In this document: piece by piece, positions 17,589-26,224 of the stretch
Numbering within the stretch: the first letter of the stretch is position 1
Layout of the letters: every line of letters starts with the position of its first letter
Assembly (NCBI RefSeq): GCF_900114095.1
Contig: NZ_FORV01000003.1
Coordinates: 248,001-312,000, forward strand
Direction of reading: 5' to 3'
DNA: 64,000 bases
DNA from: Sphingomonas sp. NFR04
Lineage (GTDB): Bacteria > Pseudomonadota > Alphaproteobacteria > Sphingomonadales > Sphingomonadaceae
Notes under the pieces: model-generated
What the model was told of the DNA's origin: nothing
The model's database searches: none
Seen by the model: only the letters and a program-made list of their open reading frames with translations
Position numbers and translations under genes: made by a program

Positions 17589-17936
17589 ATGACCTTTCTC
17601 AAGAACATCTCGCCGCTCAAGGCACTGCGCGACCTTCGCGGCTATCTGGCGACGCGCAAGAAGCACGAACTGTGGTTCATGATGCTCGCGCTGGTGATCA
17701 CCTTCGGCATCATCGTGGTGTTCGTGAAGGATTCGCACGTGCCGGTGCCGTACAAGAAGAACATCGTCTACGTGGACAGCTGGCCGATCACCCGCACCGA
17801 GGCGGAGATTCGCGAGAAGCAGAAGGTCGACGAGGCCAAGCGGCAGGAAGAGGAAGCCGCCTTCCAGGCGCGCCAGCAAAAGCGCGCGGCCGAGTTCAAG
17901 AAATATGACGACTGGCTGAAGAAGCACGGGATCTGA
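17589..17936 (+). CDS. small membrane-anchored coiled-coil protein, function unknown
   Basis: A 115-residue protein I cannot assign to a characterised family. One membrane segment lies at about residues 28-47 (ELWFMMLALVITFGIIVVF). The C-terminal third (about residues 72-110) is rich in Glu, Lys, Gln and Arg and looks like a coiled coil (EKQKVDEAKRQEEEAAFQA). It follows tonB on the same strand, so it could be part of the same transcript. The composition and the clean downstream boundary at a repeat support a real gene. Confidence 0.75.
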   Translation: MTFLKNISPLKALRDLRGYLATRKKHELWFMMLALVITFGIIVVFVKDSHVPVPYKKNIVYVDSWPITRTEAEIREKQKVDEAKRQEEEAAFQARQQKRAAEFKKYDDWLKKHGI

Positions 17937-17956
17937 TGCAAGCGGCGTCTCTTCCG

Positions 17957-18135
17957 ATCCTCCCACAGCGCAAGCTGGGGGAGGGGGACCGCGCCGCGCA
18001 GCGGCGGGGTGGAGGGGCCGCCGCGGCACGCGGCGGGGTTCCGCAACCGCAATATCCACCGCGCCTGGCGGCACGGCCCCTCCACCCCGCGCCTGGCGGC
18101 GCGCGGTCCCCCTCCCCTGCAGTCGCAGGGGAGGA
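17957..18135. repeat. GC-rich palindromic intergenic element, copy 2
   Basis: Same family as 15526-15702, in the same orientation, sharing the core TGGAGGGGCCGCCGCGGC. Additional arms pair GCGGTCCCC with GGGGACCGC. Its right end, CAGGGGAGGA, runs directly into the ribD start codon and supplies its only Shine-Dalgarno-like sequence. Confidence 0.8.
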
Positions 18136-19113
18136 ATGAGGACGACGTTGCACGACGCGCGCTGGATGGCGGGTGCGCTCGGGCTTGCCGAGCGGGGCAT
18201 GGGCCGAACCGCGCCCAATCCCAATGTCGGCTGCGTGCTGGTCCGCGACGGTCGCGTTGTCGGGCGCGGGTGGACCCAGCCGGGCGGGCGTCCCCATGCC
18301 GAGGCGATGGCGCTGGCGGAAGCCGGCGAGGCCGCGCGCGGCGCCACCGCCTATGTCACGCTGGAGCCCTGCGCGCATGTTTCGCCGCGCGGCCCGGCTT
18401 GCGCGGACCTGCTGGTCGCGGCTGGTGTCGCTCGCGTCGTTGCCGCGTTGCGCGACCCGGATCCCCGTACCGACGGCACCGGCTTTGCCCGCCTGGAGGA
18501 AGCCGGCATCCGGGTCGACTCGGGCCTGATGGCGGCCGAAGCCCGGCGCAGCATGGCCGGCTTCCTCACCCGCCTCGCCAAGCGCCGTCCGCACGTCACG
18601 CTCAAGCTCGCCACCTCGCTCGACGGCCGAATCGCGCTGTCGACCGGCGAGAGCAAGTGGATCACTGGCCCCGCGGCCCGCGCGCATGTCCATCTGGAGC
18701 GCGCCCGCCACGACGGCATCCTGGTCGGCCGCGGCACCTTCCTGGCCGACGTGCCCAAGCTGGACGTGCGGCTGCCCGGGCTCGCCGATCGCGCGCCGCG
18801 CCGCATCCTGCTCTCCGCCACCGGCCCCACCCCGCCGGGCTGGGAGCGCATCGCCGACATCGCCGATATCCGCCACCTGTCGGGCATCGACACGCTGATG
18901 GTGGAAGGCGGGGCCAAGGCAGCGACCGCGTTCCTCCGTGCCGATCTGGTAGACCGGCTCCTCCTCTACCGCGCGCCGATCCTGCTCGGCGGCGGCAAAC
19001 CCGCGGTTGAGGCGTTCGGCCTCGCCGCATTGTCCGAGGCGCATGATCGCTGGCGCCTGCTGGACTCTCGTATGCTTGGCAGCGATCGGTTCGAGGTCTA
19101 CGAGCGCAACTGA
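18136..19113 (+). CDS. ribD: bifunctional diaminohydroxyphosphoribosylaminopyrimidine deaminase / reductase
   Basis: A 325-residue enzyme for the second and third steps of riboflavin synthesis. The N-terminal deaminase has the zinc ligands His54 in the PHAEA motif (Glu56 catalytic), Cys79 and Cys89 in LEPCAHVSPRGPAC. The C-terminal reductase starts near T-L-K-L-A-T-S-L-D-G-R. The start is uncertain: ATG 18136 sits one base after GGGGAGGA, which is close, and a TTG at 18148 is an alternative. It is the first gene of a tight rib operon. No FMN riboswitch was recognised upstream, where the repeat lies. Confidence 0.94.
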   Translation: MRTTLHDARWMAGALGLAERGMGRTAPNPNVGCVLVRDGRVVGRGWTQPGGRPHAEAMALAEAGEAARGATAYVTLEPCAHVSPRGPACADLLVAAGVARVVAALRDPDPRTDGTGFARLEEAGIRVDSGLMAAEARRSMAGFLTRLAKRRPHVTLKLATSLDGRIALSTGESKWITGPAARAHVHLERARHDGILVGRGTFLADVPKLDVRLPGLADRAPRRILLSATGPTPPGWERIADIADIRHLSGIDTLMVEGGAKAATAFLRADLVDRLLLYRAPILLGGGKPAVEAFGLAALSEAHDRWRLLDSRMLGSDRFEVYERN

Positions 19114-19721
19114 TGTTCACCGGAATCGTAAGCGATGTCGGCACGATCGACGCGGTACAGCGCCAGGGCGACCTGCGCGTGCGCGTGGCGACGGCCTATC
19201 CCACCCATGAGATCGACCTCGGCGCCTCGGTCGCCTGTTCGGGCGTGTGCCTGACGGTGGTCGACAAGGGGCCCGGCTGGCTCGACTTCGACGTGTCGGG
19301 CGAGACCGTCTCGCGCACCGCCGACGACCAGTGGACCGCCGGCCGGAAGCTCAACCTGGAGCGCGCGCTGCGCCTGGGCGACGAACTGGGCGGGCATATC
19401 GTCACCGGCCATGTCGACGGCATTGGACGGGTGAAACTGATCGAGGCGATCGACGGATCGCACCATGTGGTGATCGCCGCCGGGCCGGAGATCGCGCCCT
19501 ATGTCGCCCCCAAGGGCTCGATCACCGTCGACGGCGTGTCGCTGACGGTCAACGCGGTGGACGACACGCCCGAGGGCGTCGAATTCCACCTCAACATCAT
19601 TCCCCACACCGCCGCCGTCACCACCTTCGCCACGCTGGCGGAAGGCCAGGCGGTCAATCTGGAGATCGACGTGCTGGCGCGCTATCTTCAGCGCATGGAG
19701 GCATTGCGTGCCAAAGGCTGA
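19113..19721 (+). CDS. ribE: riboflavin synthase alpha subunit
   Basis: A 202-residue protein starting MFTGIVSDVGTI, with two homologous lumazine-binding halves. The conserved SVACSGVCLTVV of the first half is mirrored by KGSITVDGVSLTVN in the second, and GHIVTGHVDG is also present. It dismutates two 6,7-dimethyl-8-ribityllumazines into riboflavin and a recycled pyrimidine. Its ATG shares one base with the ribD stop (TGATG), so translation is coupled. Confidence 0.96.
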   Translation: MFTGIVSDVGTIDAVQRQGDLRVRVATAYPTHEIDLGASVACSGVCLTVVDKGPGWLDFDVSGETVSRTADDQWTAGRKLNLERALRLGDELGGHIVTGHVDGIGRVKLIEAIDGSHHVVIAAGPEIAPYVAPKGSITVDGVSLTVNAVDDTPEGVEFHLNIIPHTAAVTTFATLAEGQAVNLEIDVLARYLQRMEALRAKG

Positions 19722-20844
19722 ACTCGCCGCGCTCAAGCACGGCTTCCTCTCCTCGCCCGAGGAACTGATCGACGAGGCCCGCAACGGCCGCATGTTCATC
19801 CTGGTCGATGACGAGGATCGCGAGAATGAAGGCGATCTGATCATCCCGGCGCAGATGGCGACGCCGGATGCGATCAACTTCATGGCCAAGTACGGCCGCG
19901 GGCTGATCTGCCTGGCGATGACCAAGGCGCGCGTCGACCAGCTCGGGCTCGAGCTGATGAGCCGCGCCAATGGCACGCGGCACGAAACCGCCTTCACCGT
20001 CTCGATCGAGGCCAAGGAAGGCGTGACCACCGGCATCTCCGCCGCCGACCGCGCCCGCACCATCTCGGTCGCGATCGACGCGAGCAAGGACCGGGCGGAC
20101 ATCGTCACGCCGGGCCACGTCTTCCCGCTGGTCGCGCGCGACGGCGGCGTGCTGGTCCGCGCCGGGCATACCGAGGCGGCGGTGGACGTCGCCCGCCTCG
20201 CCGGGCTCAACCCCGCCGGCGTGATCTGCGAGATCATGAAGGACGACGGCACGATGGCGCGGCTCGACGATCTCGTCGGCTTCGCCCAGCTCCACAACCT
20301 CAAGATCGGCACGATCCGCGACCTGATCGCCTATCGCCGCCGCCACGACCATCTCGTCGAGCAGCGCGCCGAGGCGAGCTTCACCAGCCCCTGGGGCGGC
20401 GACTGGCGCGCGCTGACCTTCTGGAACAAGGCGAGCGGCAGCGAACAGATCGCGCTGGTGAAGGGTCGCATCGATCCCGCCAAGCCGACGCTCGTCCGCA
20501 TGCACGCGCTCTCGCCGTTCAGCGACATTTTCGGCGAGGACGGCCCGCGCGGCGGCATGCTGCGCAAGTCGATGGAAATCATCGGCAAGGAAGGCTCGGG
20601 CGTGATCGTGGTGATCAACAAGCCCCGGCCCGACCAGTTCACCCTCGCGCTGCAGGCGCGTGCCGGCGAGATCGCGCCCAAGGACATGGACGAGCTGCGC
20701 GATTACGGCGTGGGCGCGACCATCCTCACCGAACTCGGCGTGCAGGACATGATCCTGCTCACCAACACCCATCACACGCTGATCGGGCTCGACGGCTATG
20801 GCCTGTCGATCGTCGGCGAACGCCCCCTGGATCCGGAGCAATAA
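19708..20844 (+). CDS. ribB: 3,4-dihydroxy-2-butanone-4-phosphate synthase with a degenerate GTP cyclohydrolase II domain
   Basis: A 378-residue RibBA-type fusion. The N-terminal DHBP synthase half is intact, with [24 protein letters not shown] and G-H-T-E-A-A-V-D. In the C-terminal half, the place where RibA carries its zinc ligands (C-L-T-G-D and C-D-C-G) reads [17 protein letters not shown], with no cysteines, so cyclohydrolase activity is very unlikely. The half also ends early, after the VGERP segment. A separate RibA is therefore expected elsewhere. The GTG start at 19708 has GGAGG six bases upstream and overlaps ribE by 14 bases. Confidence 0.93.
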   Translation: MPKAELAALKHGFLSSPEELIDEARNGRMFILVDDEDRENEGDLIIPAQMATPDAINFMAKYGRGLICLAMTKARVDQLGLELMSRANGTRHETAFTVSIEAKEGVTTGISAADRARTISVAIDASKDRADIVTPGHVFPLVARDGGVLVRAGHTEAAVDVARLAGLNPAGVICEIMKDDGTMARLDDLVGFAQLHNLKIGTIRDLIAYRRRHDHLVEQRAEASFTSPWGGDWRALTFWNKASGSEQIALVKGRIDPAKPTLVRMHALSPFSDIFGEDGPRGGMLRKSMEIIGKEGSGVIVVINKPRPDQFTLALQARAGEIAPKDMDELRDYGVGATILTELGVQDMILLTNTHHTLIGLDGYGLSIVGERPLDPEQ

Positions 20845-21263
20845 TGGCCAACATCCTCATCGTCGAAGCGCGCTTCTACGAGCATCTCAACGACATGCTG
20901 ATCGCCGGCGCCAAGGCCGCGATCGAGGCGGCCGGCCACAAGGCCGAGGTGATCACCGTGCCGGGCGCGCTGGAGATTCCGGGCGCGGTCGCGCTGGCCG
21001 CGGACAGCGGCCGCTACGACGCGTTCGTCGCGATCGGCGTGGTGATCCGCGGCGAGACCTATCATTTCGAGATCGTCGCGGGCGAGAGCGCGCGCGGGCT
21101 GATGGCGCTTTCGATGGACGGCGTCGCGATCGGCAACGGCATCCTGACGGTGGAGAACGAGGCGCAGGCACTGGTCCGCGCCGACCCCAAGCAGAAGGAC
21201 AAGGGCGGCGAGGCCGCCAAGGCCGCGCTGGCGATGCTGGCGCTCAAGGCCAAGTTCGGCTGA
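20844..21263 (+). CDS. ribH: 6,7-dimethyl-8-ribityllumazine synthase
   Basis: A 139-residue protein that condenses the RibB product with the RibD-derived pyrimidine. It has the substrate-binding [11 protein letters not shown] stretch, [16 protein letters not shown] with the catalytic His, and the conserved N-G-I-L-T-V-E-N turn. The ATG overlaps the ribB stop by one base. Length is normal for the short icosahedral or pentameric type. It completes the operon ribD-ribE-ribB-ribH. Confidence 0.96.
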   Translation: MANILIVEARFYEHLNDMLIAGAKAAIEAAGHKAEVITVPGALEIPGAVALAADSGRYDAFVAIGVVIRGETYHFEIVAGESARGLMALSMDGVAIGNGILTVENEAQALVRADPKQKDKGGEAAKAALAMLALKAKFG

Positions 21264-21808
21264 TGCAGGTGCCGGTGCTCGAAACCGAGCGCCTGATCCT
21301 GCGCCAGCATGAGGCTGGCGATTTCGAGGCATGGGCCGCCTTCCATGCCGACCCCGAGGTCATGCGGTTCCTGGGCGGCGTCCAGCCGTGCGGAACCGCC
21401 TGGCGTAGCCTGTGCGGCATGGCGGGGGCGTGGACGATCCGCGGCTTTTCGATGTTCGCCGTCATCGAGCGCGCGAGCGGGCGCTGGATCGGCCGCATCG
21501 GCCCGCATTCCCCGGAAGGCTGGCCCGGGCTGGAAGTCGGCTGGGGCCTGGCGCGCGAGGCGGCGGGCCAGGGCTATGCCCGTGAGGCTGCCATTGCCGC
21601 GATCGACTATGCGGTCGATGTGCTCGGTTGGGACGAGGTGATCCACACCATCGATCCCGAGAACGCGGCATCGATCCGCCTCGCCCAGGCGCTCGGCGCC
21701 GAGAATGGTGGGCCGACCCAACTGCCTGCGCCGCTGGAACATCTGCGGGTCGACCGCTGGGCGCAGACCGCCGACCAATGGCGCGCCCGCCGCGCGGCCC
21801 TGGGCTGA
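21263..21808 (+). CDS. GNAT family N-acetyltransferase (RimJ/RimL-like)
   Basis: A 181-residue acetyltransferase. LETERLILRQHEAGDFEAWA is the usual RimJ/RimL start; the CoA-binding motif A region reads W-G-L-A-R-E-A-A-G-Q-G-Y-A-R-E-A, and the DEVIHTIDPENAASIRLAQAL stretch is the motif B region. The ATG shares one base with the ribH stop, so it is probably co-transcribed with the rib genes. The target is unknown and a link to riboflavin is not implied by the family. Confidence 0.88.
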   Translation: MQVPVLETERLILRQHEAGDFEAWAAFHADPEVMRFLGGVQPCGTAWRSLCGMAGAWTIRGFSMFAVIERASGRWIGRIGPHSPEGWPGLEVGWGLAREAAGQGYAREAAIAAIDYAVDVLGWDEVIHTIDPENAASIRLAQALGAENGGPTQLPAPLEHLRVDRWAQTADQWRARRAALG

Positions 21809-21812
21809 CGCC

Positions 21813-22361
21813 ATGGACATGCCCCCCTCTCGCTATCGCGTCGAAGAGCGGGGCCGGCGGCTGGTCGTCATCGATCGCAAGACCGGACGGGAGGTTTCCC
21901 ACACCAAATCTCCCCTTCCGCCTGTGGGAGGGGATGGGAGCCGAAAGCGTTCCGGCCCGAGATCAGCCCCTTCCCCTGCCCAGCTTCGGGTGAACGACGC
22001 CCCGCGTCGTTCAGATCAGGCCGGGGGCCTGATCGGCCCGAAGCTCGCAAGCGGAAGGGGCGCGCCGGGCTGGAAGTTCGGCTTCAAGCAACCGCGCGCG
22101 ACACCGGACAGCTTCGTCACCCGCAGCTGGTTCGATGCCAAGGCGCCGCGCACGATCAAGCTCAACTATACCGCCCATTCGCGGCTGGCGACGCTGCGCT
22201 TCGGCGGCGCGATCCTGATCGCGCTGCTGGTGACGGGCAGTTTCCTGTTCTGGCCCTGGTTCCCCGTCACGCTCGCCGCAGTGCTGGGCCCCGCGAAGAC
22301 GCGCGCGCGTCTCCGCGAGGCCAGCACCCGCTGGATCGACGGGTTCGATCAGGCCGGCTGA
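21813..22361 (+). CDS. single-pass membrane protein of unknown function with an in-frame palindromic repeat insert
   Basis: A 182-residue protein I do not recognise. Residues 1-33 are basic and soluble (starting MDMPPSRYRVEERGRR). Residues about 34-83 are encoded by a palindromic DNA element (21912-22060). From GWKFGFKQ on, the sequence looks native again, with a membrane segment at about residues 130-150 (AILIALLVTGSFLFWPW). The insert keeps the frame open with no stop, so the protein may still be made with about 50 extra Gly/Ser/Pro/Arg-rich residues. The gene lies four bases after the GNAT gene, and its 3' end overlaps the convergent ene-reductase gene by 13 bases. Confidence 0.7.
   Translation: MDMPPSRYRVEERGRRLVVIDRKTGREVSHTKSPLPPVGGDGSRKRSGPRSAPSPAQLRVNDAPRRSDQAGGLIGPKLASGRGAPGWKFGFKQPRATPDSFVTRSWFDAKAPRTIKLNYTAHSRLATLRFGGAILIALLVTGSFLFWPWFPVTLAAVLGPAKTRARLREASTRWIDGFDQAG
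21912..22060. repeat. palindromic element inside a coding gene, cloverleaf-like
   Basis: Outer arms CCCCTTCCGC (21912-21921) and GCGGAAGGGG (22051-22060) are perfect inverted repeats. Inside, AGCTTCGGG (21982-21990) pairs with CCCGAAGCT (22037-22045) and encloses two perfect hairpins: GAACGACG/CGTCGTTC (21992-22012) and GATCAGGCC/GGCCTGATC (22014-22034, three-base loop). The outer arms resemble those of intergenic elements in the window, such as 56759-56874. Confidence 0.85.
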
Positions 22362-23464
22362 AGCGCGGCCTCGTCGACGGTCGGATAGTCGGTGTAGCCT
22401 TCGGCCCCACCGACATAGAACAGCTCTTCCCGCTGCGGGTTGAGCGGCAGCCCTTCGCGCAGGCGGCGCGGCAGATCCGGATTGGCGAGGAAGGTCCGGC
22501 CGAAGGCGATGGCATCGGCCTCGCCCGCATCCAGCGCCGCCTGGGCGCTGGCCGCATCATAGTCCGAGTTGAGCGCAAGCACGCCGCGATAGACCTTGCG
22601 CATCACCGGATGGATCGGCGGCTGGTCGGGCACGCCACGGCTGCCGCCCGGACGCGGCTCGCGCATCTCCAGGAACGCCACGCCGATATCGTCGAGCGCT
22701 GCCGCAGCGGCTTCGAACAGCGGCGCCGGATTGCTGTCGTTGACGCCCTGCACTTCGCCATTGGGCGAGAGCCGCACGCCGGTACGATCGGCACCGATCG
22801 TGTCGACCACGCGCTGGCTCACCTCGCGCAGCAGGCGGATGCGGTTCTCGATCGAGCCGCCATATTCGTCCTCGCGGAAGTTCGAATTATCGCGGAGGAA
22901 CTGGTCGATCAGATAGCCATTGGCGGCATGGATCTGCACCCCGTCGAAGCGGGCGCGGATCGCGTTTTCGGCGGCGCGGGCATAGTCGTCGAGAATGCCG
23001 GGAATCTCATCGGTGCGCAGCGGGCGGGCCTGGCTGTAGGGCCGCTTGATCTCACCGGCGTCCTCCGCCGGATAGGTGCGGACCTCGCCGGGCGCGGTGG
23101 TCGCCGAAGCGGAGACCGGTGGCTCACCGCCGAGAAAGTCCGAATGGACCAGCCGGCCCATGTGCCAGAGCTGCGAGACGATCTTGCCGCCGGCTTCATG
23201 GACGGCCGCGGTGATCGGCTTCCACGCCTCGACCTGCTCGTCGCTCCAGATGCCGGGCGCATAGGCCCAGCCGAGCCCCTGCTGGCTGATGCCGGTCGCC
23301 TCGGTGATGATCAGCCCGGCGCTCGCCCGCTGGCGGTAATAATCGACCATGACCGGGGTCGGCACATGGCCGCGCGTCGAACGGCCGCGGGTGAGCGGCG
23401 ACATCCACACGCGATTGGCGGCGTGGATCGCGCCGAGCTGAATCGGATCGAACAGGCTGGGCAT
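22349..23464 (-). CDS. Old Yellow Enzyme-family alkene reductase (NemA-like)
   Basis: A 371-residue FMN-dependent oxidoreductase that reduces activated C=C bonds, nitrate esters or N-ethylmaleimide using NAD(P)H. Visible signatures are MSPLTRGRS near FMN, the substrate-binding pair His179/Asn182 with Tyr184 as proton donor in QIHAANGYL, and D-E-Y-G-G-S-I-E-N-R. The phosphate-binding GEADAIAFGRTFLANPDL lies near the end. AAAGGA precedes the ATG. It is transcribed away from the EamA gene, with 54 bases between them. Confidence 0.93.
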   Translation of the reverse strand: MPSLFDPIQLGAIHAANRVWMSPLTRGRSTRGHVPTPVMVDYYRQRASAGLIITEATGISQQGLGWAYAPGIWSDEQVEAWKPITAAVHEAGGKIVSQLWHMGRLVHSDFLGGEPPVSASATTAPGEVRTYPAEDAGEIKRPYSQARPLRTDEIPGILDDYARAAENAIRARFDGVQIHAANGYLIDQFLRDNSNFREDEYGGSIENRIRLLREVSQRVVDTIGADRTGVRLSPNGEVQGVNDSNPAPLFEAAAAALDDIGVAFLEMREPRPGGSRGVPDQPPIHPVMRKVYRGVLALNSDYDAASAQAALDAGEADAIAFGRTFLANPDLPRRLREGLPLNPQREELFYVGGAEGYTDYPTVDEAALQPA

Positions 23465-23518
23465 CGAAATTCCTTTTGCAGCTTGTGACTTCGCACAGAT
23501 AGGGCGTTAGAGGACGCC

Positions 23519-24424
23519 ATGCAGCGCAACGCACCGACAACAAAAACTACCCCGGCACGAAGCCATGTTGCGACCGCGCTCGTCGCAGCATTGATCGCAA
23601 ACGCCGCGCTCGCCACCGGGCCGCTGTTCGTGCGGATGGCGGACGTGGGGCCGGTGTCGGCAGCGTTCTGGCGGCTGATCATCGCGACGCCGATCCTCTT
23701 CGCCGCCGCCACCGCGCTGGGGGAAAAGCCGCTCGCGCTGGCGCGCGGGCGCTGGTGGATCCTCAGCATCGCTGGCGTGGTGTTCGCGCTGGACCTGGCG
23801 AGCTGGCATATCGGCATCGTCAGAACGACTCTCGCCAACTCGACGCTGTTCGGCAATTCGGCGTCGCTGATCTTCCCGATCTACGGCTTCGTCGTCGCGC
23901 GCGCCTGGCCGAGCAAGATGCAAGGGGCGGCGCTGCTGCTGGCGGCGATCGGCGGCGCGCTGCTGCTCGGGCGCTCGGCCGAGCTTTCCTCGCGGCATCT
24001 GGCGGGTGACCTGTTCTGCCTCGCCGCCGGCGTGTTCTACGCAGTCTATTTCGCGCTGGTGGCGCGGGTGCGGGTGTCGCTCGGCCCAGTGCCGGCGCTG
24101 GCGCTGTCCTCACTCGCCACCATCCCGCCGCTGCTGGTGATCGCGCTGGCGATGGGCGAGCAGATCGTGCCGCACCTCTGGTGGCCGCTGCTCGCGCTCG
24201 CCATCGTCAGCCAGCTGATCGGGCAGGGGTGCATGATCTACGCGCTCGGCCATCTCTCGCCGCTGGTGATCGGCATCGCGCTGCTGGTGCAGCCGGCGGT
24301 GGGCGCGGCGCTGGGCTGGATCATCTTCGACGAGACGCTCGGCACCGCCGATCTGTTCGGCGCGGCACTGGTCGCGGCGGCGCTGGTACTGGTGCGGCAA
24401 GGCGCGGTACGGCCCAAGGGGTAA
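23519..24424 (+). CDS. EamA/DMT-family transporter
   Basis: A 301-residue membrane protein with ten segments arranged as two EamA repeats. The first repeat includes GPLFVRMADVGPVSAAFWR, and the second starts near GDLFCLAAGVFYAVYFALV and ends in the typical G-A-A-L-V-A-A-A-L-V-L-V segment. It belongs to the drug/metabolite transporter superfamily, exporting amino acids or other small metabolites; the substrate is not predictable. It is divergent from the ene-reductase gene. Confidence 0.88.
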   Translation: MQRNAPTTKTTPARSHVATALVAALIANAALATGPLFVRMADVGPVSAAFWRLIIATPILFAAATALGEKPLALARGRWWILSIAGVVFALDLASWHIGIVRTTLANSTLFGNSASLIFPIYGFVVARAWPSKMQGAALLLAAIGGALLLGRSAELSSRHLAGDLFCLAAGVFYAVYFALVARVRVSLGPVPALALSSLATIPPLLVIALAMGEQIVPHLWWPLLALAIVSQLIGQGCMIYALGHLSPLVIGIALLVQPAVGAALGWIIFDETLGTADLFGAALVAAALVLVRQGAVRPKG

Positions 24425-24464
24425 GCGGTTGCCGGGGCGCGGCTTCGCGCCTAGATCAGCAGCC

Positions 24465-25121
24465 ATGGATCTCGCCGACGCCACCCTCGACGAACTGCGC
24501 GCGGCGCTTGCGTCGTCGCTTGCCGCCAACGCCGCCTTCGACGGCTGGAACCAGCGCGCGCTCGACGCCACCGCCGACGGCATGGGCGTCGACCGCGACG
24601 TGGCGCGACTCGCCTTCTCTGATGGCCCGCTGGCGATGATTGACGCCTGGTTCGCGCATGTCGACCGCGCGATGCTCGACGAGCTTTCGCCCGAAACGCT
24701 GGCGGGCTTGAAGATCCGCGCGCGCATCATCGCATTGGTCGAGGCGCGGCTGGCGCTGCTCGCCCCCTATCGCGACGCGCTGCGCCGGGCGCTGGCGATC
24801 CTCGCCATGCCGCAGAATTTGGCTCGGGCGAGCAGGCTCGGCTGGCGCGCGGCGGATGCGATGTGGCGCGCCGCGGGCGACACGGCGACCGATTACAACC
24901 ACTACACCAAGCGGATGACGCTCGGCAGCGTCTATGCCGCGACCATCGCCGTGTTCGTGCAGGACGAGAGCGAGGAATGGGAAGACACCCGCGCCTTTCT
25001 CGCCCGCCGGATCGAGGGGATCATGCGCTTCGAAAAGGCCAAGGCCGGGCTCGTGAGCCGCACGACCAATCGCCCGAGCCTCTCCCGCTTCATCGGCCGG
25101 CTGCGCTACCCGGCGATCTGA
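24465..25121 (+). CDS. COQ9 family protein (ubiquinone biosynthesis)
   Basis: A 218-residue protein related to mitochondrial COQ9, a lipid-binding TetR-fold protein that presents ubiquinone precursors to the COQ7 hydroxylase. The segments D-E-L-R-A-A-L, the WRAADAMWRAAGDTATDYNHYTKR stretch (about residues 127-150), and Y-A-A-T-I-A-V-F-V-Q-D are family hallmarks. The start at 24465 (MDLADATLDE) is chosen over an upstream codon because the added residues look unrelated. Its last 16 bases overlap the convergent CaiB gene. Confidence 0.88.
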   Translation: MDLADATLDELRAALASSLAANAAFDGWNQRALDATADGMGVDRDVARLAFSDGPLAMIDAWFAHVDRAMLDELSPETLAGLKIRARIIALVEARLALLAPYRDALRRALAILAMPQNLARASRLGWRAADAMWRAAGDTATDYNHYTKRMTLGSVYAATIAVFVQDESEEWEDTRAFLARRIEGIMRFEKAKAGLVSRTTNRPSLSRFIGRLRYPAI

Positions 25122-26224
25122 GGTCGGGCCGGGCTGCCGCGCTCGGCGACCATGCGTTCGCCGTCGATCGTGATCGGGCTGGCGAGGCCCGGCAGCCCGT
25201 CGCGTATGACCGCCATGCCGCGCGCGATCACCTGCGGATCGGCGAACACCTCGTCGACGCAGTTGATCGGCCCCGCCGGAACCCCCTGCGCCTCCAGCGC
25301 CTCATAGAGATCGGCCTTGGCCCAATCGAGGATGGCGCGGGCGAGCTGCGGGATTAGCGCATCGCGATTCGTCACGCGCGCCGGGTTGGTGGCGAACCGC
25401 GGATCGTCCGCCAGCTCGAGCCCGAGGATCGCGCAGAGCTTTGCGAACTGCGAGTCGTTGCCCACCGCGACGATCAGCTCGCCGTCGCGGCAGGCGAACG
25501 CCTGGTAGGGCACCAGATTCGCATGGCCGTTGCCCATGCGGTGCGGCACCTTCCCGCTCGCCATCCAGTTGAGCGCTTGGTTGGCCAGCACCGCCACCTG
25601 GGTGTCGAGCAGCGCCATGTCGATATGCGCGCCCACGCCCTCGACATCGCGGCGGCGGAGCGCGGCGAGGATCGCCACCGCCGAATAGACCCCGGTGAAG
25701 ATATCGGCATAGGCGACCCCCGCCTTTTGCGGCGCGCCATCGGGCTCACCGGTGAGGCTCATCGCCCCGCCCATGCCCTGGATGATGAAATCATAGCCGG
25801 CGCGGGCCGCATAGGGGCCGGTCTGCCCGAAGCCGGTGATCGAGCAGACGATCAGGCGCGGGTTCGCCGCCCGCAGGCTCGCCGCATCGAGCCCGTACTT
25901 CATCAAACCGCCGACCTTGTAGTTCTCGATCACCACATCGGCGTCCGCAATCAGCGCGCGGGCGGCCGCCTGTCCCTCAGGCGTCGCGATGTCGATGCCC
26001 ACGCTGGTCTTGCCCCGGTTGCACGCGTGGAAATAGGCGGCATCGCGGTTCGCGCCTTCGGCATCGTGGAGGAAGGGCGGGCCCCAATGGCGGGTATCGT
26101 CCCCAGCCCCCGGCCGCTCGACCTTCGCCACCTCGGCGCCCAGATCGGCGAGCAGCTGTCCGCACCACGGCCCGGCCAAGATGCGGGCGAGCTCGACGAC
26201 CTTGATGCCGGCGAGCGGCTTCAC
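25106..26224 (-). CDS. CaiB/BaiF (class III) CoA-transferase
   Basis: A 372-residue enzyme. It begins LAGIKVVELARILAGPWCGQ, the conserved start of family III CoA-transferases; the catalytic Asp is Asp174 in AYADIFTGVYS; and the C-terminal VPAGPINCVDEVFADPQV is typical. The GTG start at 26224 overlaps the GNAT stop (GTGA). Lying in one operon with glutaryl-CoA dehydrogenase, it most likely activates glutarate to glutaryl-CoA using succinyl-CoA, like human SUGCT. That substrate assignment is inferred from context. Confidence 0.9.
   Translation of the reverse strand: MKPLAGIKVVELARILAGPWCGQLLADLGAEVAKVERPGAGDDTRHWGPPFLHDAEGANRDAAYFHACNRGKTSVGIDIATPEGQAAARALIADADVVIENYKVGGLMKYGLDAASLRAANPRLIVCSITGFGQTGPYAARAGYDFIIQGMGGAMSLTGEPDGAPQKAGVAYADIFTGVYSAVAILAALRRRDVEGVGAHIDMALLDTQVAVLANQALNWMASGKVPHRMGNGHANLVPYQAFACRDGELIVAVGNDSQFAKLCAILGLELADDPRFATNPARVTNRDALIPQLARAILDWAKADLYEALEAQGVPAGPINCVDEVFADPQVIARGMAVIRDGLPGLASPITIDGERMVAERGSPARPQIAG

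Noticed and set aside
17937..18135. FMN riboswitch ahead of the riboflavin operon
   Set aside because: The gap is filled by a GC-rich palindromic repeat; the conserved RFN core sequences were not found.
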